NCBI RefSeq assembly: GCF_006385175.1
Contig: NZ_VFIY01000008.1
Location: 1 to 64,000, forward strand
Origin: Emcibacter nanhaiensis
Lineage (GTDB): Bacteria > Pseudomonadota > Alphaproteobacteria > Sphingomonadales > Emcibacteraceae
Reading direction: 5' to 3'
DNA length: 64,000 nucleotides
Part shown: positions 60,898 through 64,000 of the stretch, one piece after another
Layout: each line of letters starts with the position of its first letter
How positions within the stretch are numbered: the stretch's first letter is position 1
The notes under the pieces: model-generated
Seen by the model: the letters and a program-made list of their open reading frames with translations, nothing else
Databases searched by the model: none
Told to the model about the DNA's origin: nothing
Made by a program: the position numbers and the translations under genes

Positions 60898-61869
60898 ATG
60901 TATTCAGGGTATTTTTCATCTTTACCTGTTACCAGTTCCGGTTCCCTGGACGAGACGCGGGAAATCGTCTCCAGCCTGTTTTGTTCCCATACACTCAGGA
61001 AAGAACAACGGGACCCGGGTCTTTACTACTGGCACAAAAGAATGAAGCTTGACCAGTTCTCTCTGGTCGAAATGAGCTATGGCGCCGATGTCGCCATAGA
61101 ACCCGGCGAACTGGAAAAATTCTATCTGATCCAGATTCCCCTCAATGGTCATGCCGAAATAAGTTGCGGCGGGCGCACCGTCACCTCGACGCCGCAGCAT
61201 GCCTCCATTCCAAACCCGGCCCGCTCTCTGAAAATGAGATGGAGCAGCGACTGCCGGAAGCTTGTCCTGAAGATAGAGCGCGCAAAGCTGGAACAACACT
61301 TGTCCAATCTGCTCGGCAGTCCGATCTCCCGAAGCATCGATTTCGACCTGGACCTCGACCTCACCTCGGTAAACGGAGCAAGCTGGAAAAGATCGCTTGG
61401 CTTCCTGCTGGAGTCCATCAAACACAACCCGGACCTGGTCAAGCATCCGTTTATGGTCAAGGAGATGGAACAACTGGTTATGACCAGCCTGCTGCATATG
61501 CAGCCCCACAATTACAGTGACTCGCTGCATTCCCGCACCTGTGCGGTCGCGCCAAGGCATGTAAAGCTTGCCGAGGAATTTATTCTGGAGAATGCCGCCA
61601 GCCCCATTACCATTGAAACCCTGATCGATGTCACCGGCGCCAAGGCCAACCAGCTTTTCAGCGGCTTTCGCCAGTTCCGGGGCACCACGCCAATGCGTTT
61701 TCTTGCTTCTGTCCGACTGGACAGGGCGCATCGCGATCTGATGAAGGCGACCGCGGACGATACGGTCACGGAAATCGCCACCAAATGGGGTTTTACCCAG
61801 TTGGGCCGTTTCTCGGTAGTGTATCGCAAGAGATATGGCATCTCCCCGTCCGAAACCCTGAGAGCCTGA
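60898..61869 (+). CDS. AraC-family transcriptional regulator
   Basis: 323 residues. The N-terminal AraC-binding-like sensory domain covers about 40-210 (FSLVEMSYGADVAIEPGELEKFYLIQIPL). The C-terminal double helix-turn-helix covers about 220-320, with ITIETLIDVTGAKANQLFSGFRQF and the signature DTVTEIATKWGFTQLGRFSVVYRKRYGISPSE. It lies 141 bp upstream of the flavoprotein monooxygenase gene, in the same direction, and is the probable activator of it. Relatives regulate aromatic catabolism. Confidence 0.92.
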   Translation: MYSGYFSSLPVTSSGSLDETREIVSSLFCSHTLRKEQRDPGLYYWHKRMKLDQFSLVEMSYGADVAIEPGELEKFYLIQIPLNGHAEISCGGRTVTSTPQHASIPNPARSLKMRWSSDCRKLVLKIERAKLEQHLSNLLGSPISRSIDFDLDLDLTSVNGASWKRSLGFLLESIKHNPDLVKHPFMVKEMEQLVMTSLLHMQPHNYSDSLHSRTCAVAPRHVKLAEEFILENAASPITIETLIDVTGAKANQLFSGFRQFRGTTPMRFLASVRLDRAHRDLMKATADDTVTEIATKWGFTQLGRFSVVYRKRYGISPSETLRA

Positions 61870-62010
61870 TTACTTTCCCTGTTTCATCCACAATTCCCCA
61901 GTTTCTGCATAATTGCTGAAGTCTCGGAATAGGCACCCTTCCCCGCGCGCGACATACTGATGGTCATGACACAAAAGCGAAGAATTCCTAGAGAAAGGAA
62001 AGGAAGTTTC

Positions 62011-63234
62011 ATGAAAGTGACCATTATCGGCGCTGGCCAGGCAGGCCTGCAACTGGGTATTGGACTGCTCCACAGCGAGATCGAAGTGGAAATCGTCTCC
62101 AACCGGACCGGTGAAGAAATCAGGACGGGACGGATCATGTCGAGCCAGTCCATGTACCAGGAAGCCCTGGACCACGAGCGGGAACTGGGCCTGAATTTCT
62201 GGGACGATGAAGCGCCCGCCTATAACAATGTCAACATGATGATCGGAAACTCAGCCAAACCGATGATCGACTGGCACGCACCGCTGGACGGTGCCGGCAA
62301 CTCCATCGACCAGCGGGTCAAAATGCCGCGCTGGATGGAAGAGTTTGAAAAACTCGGCGGCACATTAACCATTCTTGAAGCCGGGATCGAACATCTGGAA
62401 GACTATTGCAGCACCAGCGATCTGGTCATTGTTGCGTCCGGCAAGGGGGAAATCGGCAGCCTGTTCGAAAAGGATGTGGAAAAATGCCAGTTTCATCAGC
62501 CCATGCGCGGCCTGTCCCTGGTGTACTTTACCGGCATGGAACCCTATGAGCACACCCCAAGCCTGAACATCAACGTCAACCCGGGCATCGGCGAATGCGT
62601 CACCTTCCCTGGCCTGACCACCAGCGGCGCCTGCGACATCATGACCTTTGAAGCTGTCCCCGGCGGCGAAATGGATGTCTGGCACGAAGTCAAAACTCCG
62701 GACCAGCATCTGGAAATGACAAAGACATTGCTGGACAGGTTCTTCCCCTGGCTCGGAGAACGCTGCCGGAACATCAAACTCACCGACGACAATGCCCGAC
62801 TTACCGGCCGCTTCCCGCCGACGGTGCGCAAACCCATCGGCTACCTGCCGTCCGGCCAGATTGTGCTCGGTATCGCCGACGCCATCTGCCTGAACGACCC
62901 GATCACCGGCCAGGGCTCCAACAACGCCAGCAAGGCGGCTGCCATCTACCTGAAACGCATTGTCGACAATCGCGGCAGGGCCTTTGACGAAAACTGGATG
63001 CAGGGTACTTTCGATGCCTACATGGACTATGCCCACTGGGTCATCAAGTTCACCAATACTTTCCTGACCCCGCTGCCGGACCACATTGTGGAAATCTTCG
63101 GCGCAGCGCAAAGCAACCAGGCCATCGGCCGTATCTTTGCAGGCGCTTTCAACGACCCGCGCCGGGTAGATCCTTGGCTCTATGACCCTGCCGAAGCCAG
63201 GAAATTCATCCAGGCGCACAGCGAAGCTGCCTGA
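62011..63234 (+). CDS. Styrene/indole monooxygenase family FAD oxygenase (StyA-like)
   Basis: 407 residues, close to StyA/IndA (about 415). The N-terminal Rossmann FAD site is VTIIGAGQAGLQLGIGLL. The second conserved segment is DLVIVASGKGEIGSLF, and the late FAD loop is DAICLNDPITGQGSNNASKA. These group E monooxygenases accept reduced FAD from a separate reductase and epoxidise vinyl arenes or indole. The ATG at 62011 has AAAGGAAG upstream; a longer start 51 bp earlier is rejected. The StyB-like reductase gene converges from the other side. Confidence 0.88.
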   Translation: MKVTIIGAGQAGLQLGIGLLHSEIEVEIVSNRTGEEIRTGRIMSSQSMYQEALDHERELGLNFWDDEAPAYNNVNMMIGNSAKPMIDWHAPLDGAGNSIDQRVKMPRWMEEFEKLGGTLTILEAGIEHLEDYCSTSDLVIVASGKGEIGSLFEKDVEKCQFHQPMRGLSLVYFTGMEPYEHTPSLNINVNPGIGECVTFPGLTTSGACDIMTFEAVPGGEMDVWHEVKTPDQHLEMTKTLLDRFFPWLGERCRNIKLTDDNARLTGRFPPTVRKPIGYLPSGQIVLGIADAICLNDPITGQGSNNASKAAAIYLKRIVDNRGRAFDENWMQGTFDAYMDYAHWVIKFTNTFLTPLPDHIVEIFGAAQSNQAIGRIFAGAFNDPRRVDPWLYDPAEARKFIQAHSEAA

Positions 63235-63299
63235 TGGCGACAGATTAACTTTCTCCCAGACGGGATACCCAACCTCATAGACCATCCCGTTAAACTTTA

Positions 63300-63327
63300 C
63301 AGCACCCCCGCGGGGGTGCTGTTTTTT
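63300..63327. terminator. Strong terminator between monooxygenase and flavin reductase
   Basis: CAGCACCCCCG and CGGGGGTGCTG form a perfect palindrome at 63300-63321, followed by T6. It ends the plus-strand monooxygenase transcript and lies just beyond the minus-strand reductase stop. Confidence 0.88.
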
Positions 63328-63329
63328 CG

Positions 63330-63812
63330 TCAGGCCGGTACTTTGCGATACCCCCCATCGAGATAGACCAGAGGCGCCACCTCTTCCCGGCTCAGCACCT
63401 CCTCAACTTCTCCGATAAAGACGGTATGGGAGCCGAACTCCACCGCTTCTGCTTTCCTGAGAAAGAAGACAGCCTGGGCATCTTCCAGCCAGGGAAGCCC
63501 GCCCTGTTCACACCAGTTCCCCTGCCTGAACAGATCTGCTTGTGAGGCCGGACGACTGAAACGATCAGAGATCTCCTGCTGGTTGTCCTGCAACAGGTTG
63601 ATACAAAAGTGCTCCTGCGCGCTGATCATTTTATGAAACAGCGAAGAGCGGTGAATACAGACCAGCAATGACAGGGGCTCGAAACTGACCGAGACCACGG
63701 AACTGACGGTTGCTCCCGCCCGTTCCTTTCCATCACCTGCTGTCACAATGGAGACGCTCGCCGCCATCCGGCGCAGCGCCTTTTGAAAACCCTTTTTCAG
63801 TTCTTCAGACAT
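63330..63812 (-). CDS. Flavin reductase (StyB/HpaC-like)
   Basis: 160-residue flavin reductase of the split-barrel FMN-binding family, which reduces FAD with NADH and hands it to a separate monooxygenase. Typical stretches are FQKALRRMAASVSIVTAGDG, GATVSSVVSVSFEPLSLLVCI, HFCINLLQDNQQEISDRFS and GSHTVFIGEV. It converges with the StyA-like gene, whereas styA and styB are normally in one operon, so the two are probably controlled separately. A TonB-receptor gene on the same strand lies upstream. Confidence 0.92.
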   Translation of the reverse strand: MSEELKKGFQKALRRMAASVSIVTAGDGKERAGATVSSVVSVSFEPLSLLVCIHRSSLFHKMISAQEHFCINLLQDNQQEISDRFSRPASQADLFRQGNWCEQGGLPWLEDAQAVFFLRKAEAVEFGSHTVFIGEVEEVLSREEVAPLVYLDGGYRKVPA

Positions 63813-63845
63813 ATTTTCCTCTCGCTATAAAATGCTATATAAAGA

Positions 63846-63882
63846 AACCCGGGCAGCGCGATATATCGCCGCTGTCCGGGTT
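63846..63882 (-). terminator. Terminator after the partial TonB-receptor gene
   Basis: AACCCGGGCAGCG pairs with CGCTGTCCGGGTT (one G-T pair) around a 10-nt loop. In the minus-strand direction TTTCTTTATATAG follows. It separates the receptor from the flavin reductase gene. Confidence 0.75.
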
Positions 63883-63922
63883 CAGTTCGAAGCGTTATGG
63901 GGTCGTTTAGCGCTTCGACAGA

Positions 63923-64000
63923 TCAGAAGTCAAACCGGCCGGTGATGTACCACTGGCGACCGCGGTCATAGAGACCTTCATAGGCTTGGAAGGCGTCACC
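63923..64000 (-). CDS. TonB-dependent receptor, C-terminal 25 residues (cut by window)
   Basis: Open from the window edge to a TGA at 63923-63925. The peptide GDAFQAYEGLYDRGRQWYIT followed by GRFDF has the alternating aromatic pattern and terminal Phe of a barrel's last strand, as in alphaproteobacterial TonB receptors. The call rests on 25 residues only. A receptor next to the StyA/StyB-like pair would parallel the one at 45253-47670. Confidence 0.65.
   Translation of the reverse strand, partial: GDAFQAYEGLYDRGRQWYITGRFDF

Noticed and set aside
1-64000. Recent horizontal transfer or mobile element boundaries
   Set aside because: No transposase, integrase, tRNA gene or flanking long repeat was seen, and base use looks even across the gene clusters.

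Overview
The window looks like a chromosomal stretch of a GC-rich alphaproteobacterium. Supporting signs are the TonB receptors, twin-arginine phosphatase, FadR/IclR/LytTR regulators and cox genes that closely resemble Afipia (Oligotropha) carboxidovorans. No rRNA, tRNA, insertion sequence, phage gene or CRISPR array was seen. I cannot name the genus; a marine, Emcibacter- or Kordiimonas-like lineage is only a guess. Genes are densely packed in operons and both window edges cut a gene.

Region 1 (1-18.5 kb) is a catabolic island read mainly from the minus strand. It holds two ring-cleavage-type VOC proteins, an aldehyde dehydrogenase, a DapA-fold aldolase, an ornithine-cyclodeaminase-like reductase, a thioesterase, a class III CoA-transferase, a MaoC hydratase, two acyl-CoA ligases, a dehydrogenase fused to an NTF2 domain, an Fe(II)/2-oxoglutarate-type oxygenase and a fumarylacetoacetase-type enzyme. 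Two FadR-type GntR regulators and one IclR regulator are encoded divergently from these operons. Their promoters carry well-formed inverted repeats, including three copies of one palindrome at an exact 29-bp period.

Region 2 (18.5-29.3 kb) is an aerobic carbon monoxide dehydrogenase locus: an MHYT-LytTR regulator diverging from coxM-coxS-coxL-coxD-coxE-coxF-mocA-like-coxG, with a convergent coxI-like gene. CoxL carries AYRCSFR, the signature of true (form I) Mo-Cu CO dehydrogenase, so the organism can probably oxidise CO as a supplementary energy source.

Region 3 (29.9-45 kb) is a secretion and phosphate module: an RTX-repeat protein with a signal peptide and a PEP-CTERM-like tail, a type II secretion operon (gspE-F-G-H-I-J-L-M-C-D-K), a fused thioredoxin-like/prolyl-hydroxylase-like protein, a PhoX-type Tat-exported phosphatase, and tatA-tatB without tatC. 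PhoB-box-like direct repeats lie upstream of gspE, phoX and tatA. This suggests that the whole module responds to phosphate starvation.

Region 4 (45-64 kb) is a second catabolic island: a TonB receptor, M20-like hydrolase, amidase, extradiol dioxygenase, ferredoxin reductase, CarAa-like Rieske oxygenase, two meta-cleavage-type hydrolases, NicE-like maleate isomerase, quinone-oxidoreductase-like protein, MatB-like ligase, Asp/Glu-racemase-like protein, MarR and AraC regulators, and a two-component styrene/indole-type monooxygenase. A 16-bp motif, ATTGATTTTTTATTGA, recurs in three promoters around the MarR gene, which points to one regulon. The gene set suggests breakdown of an aromatic, possibly N-containing, compound, but the substrate cannot be read from the sequence.
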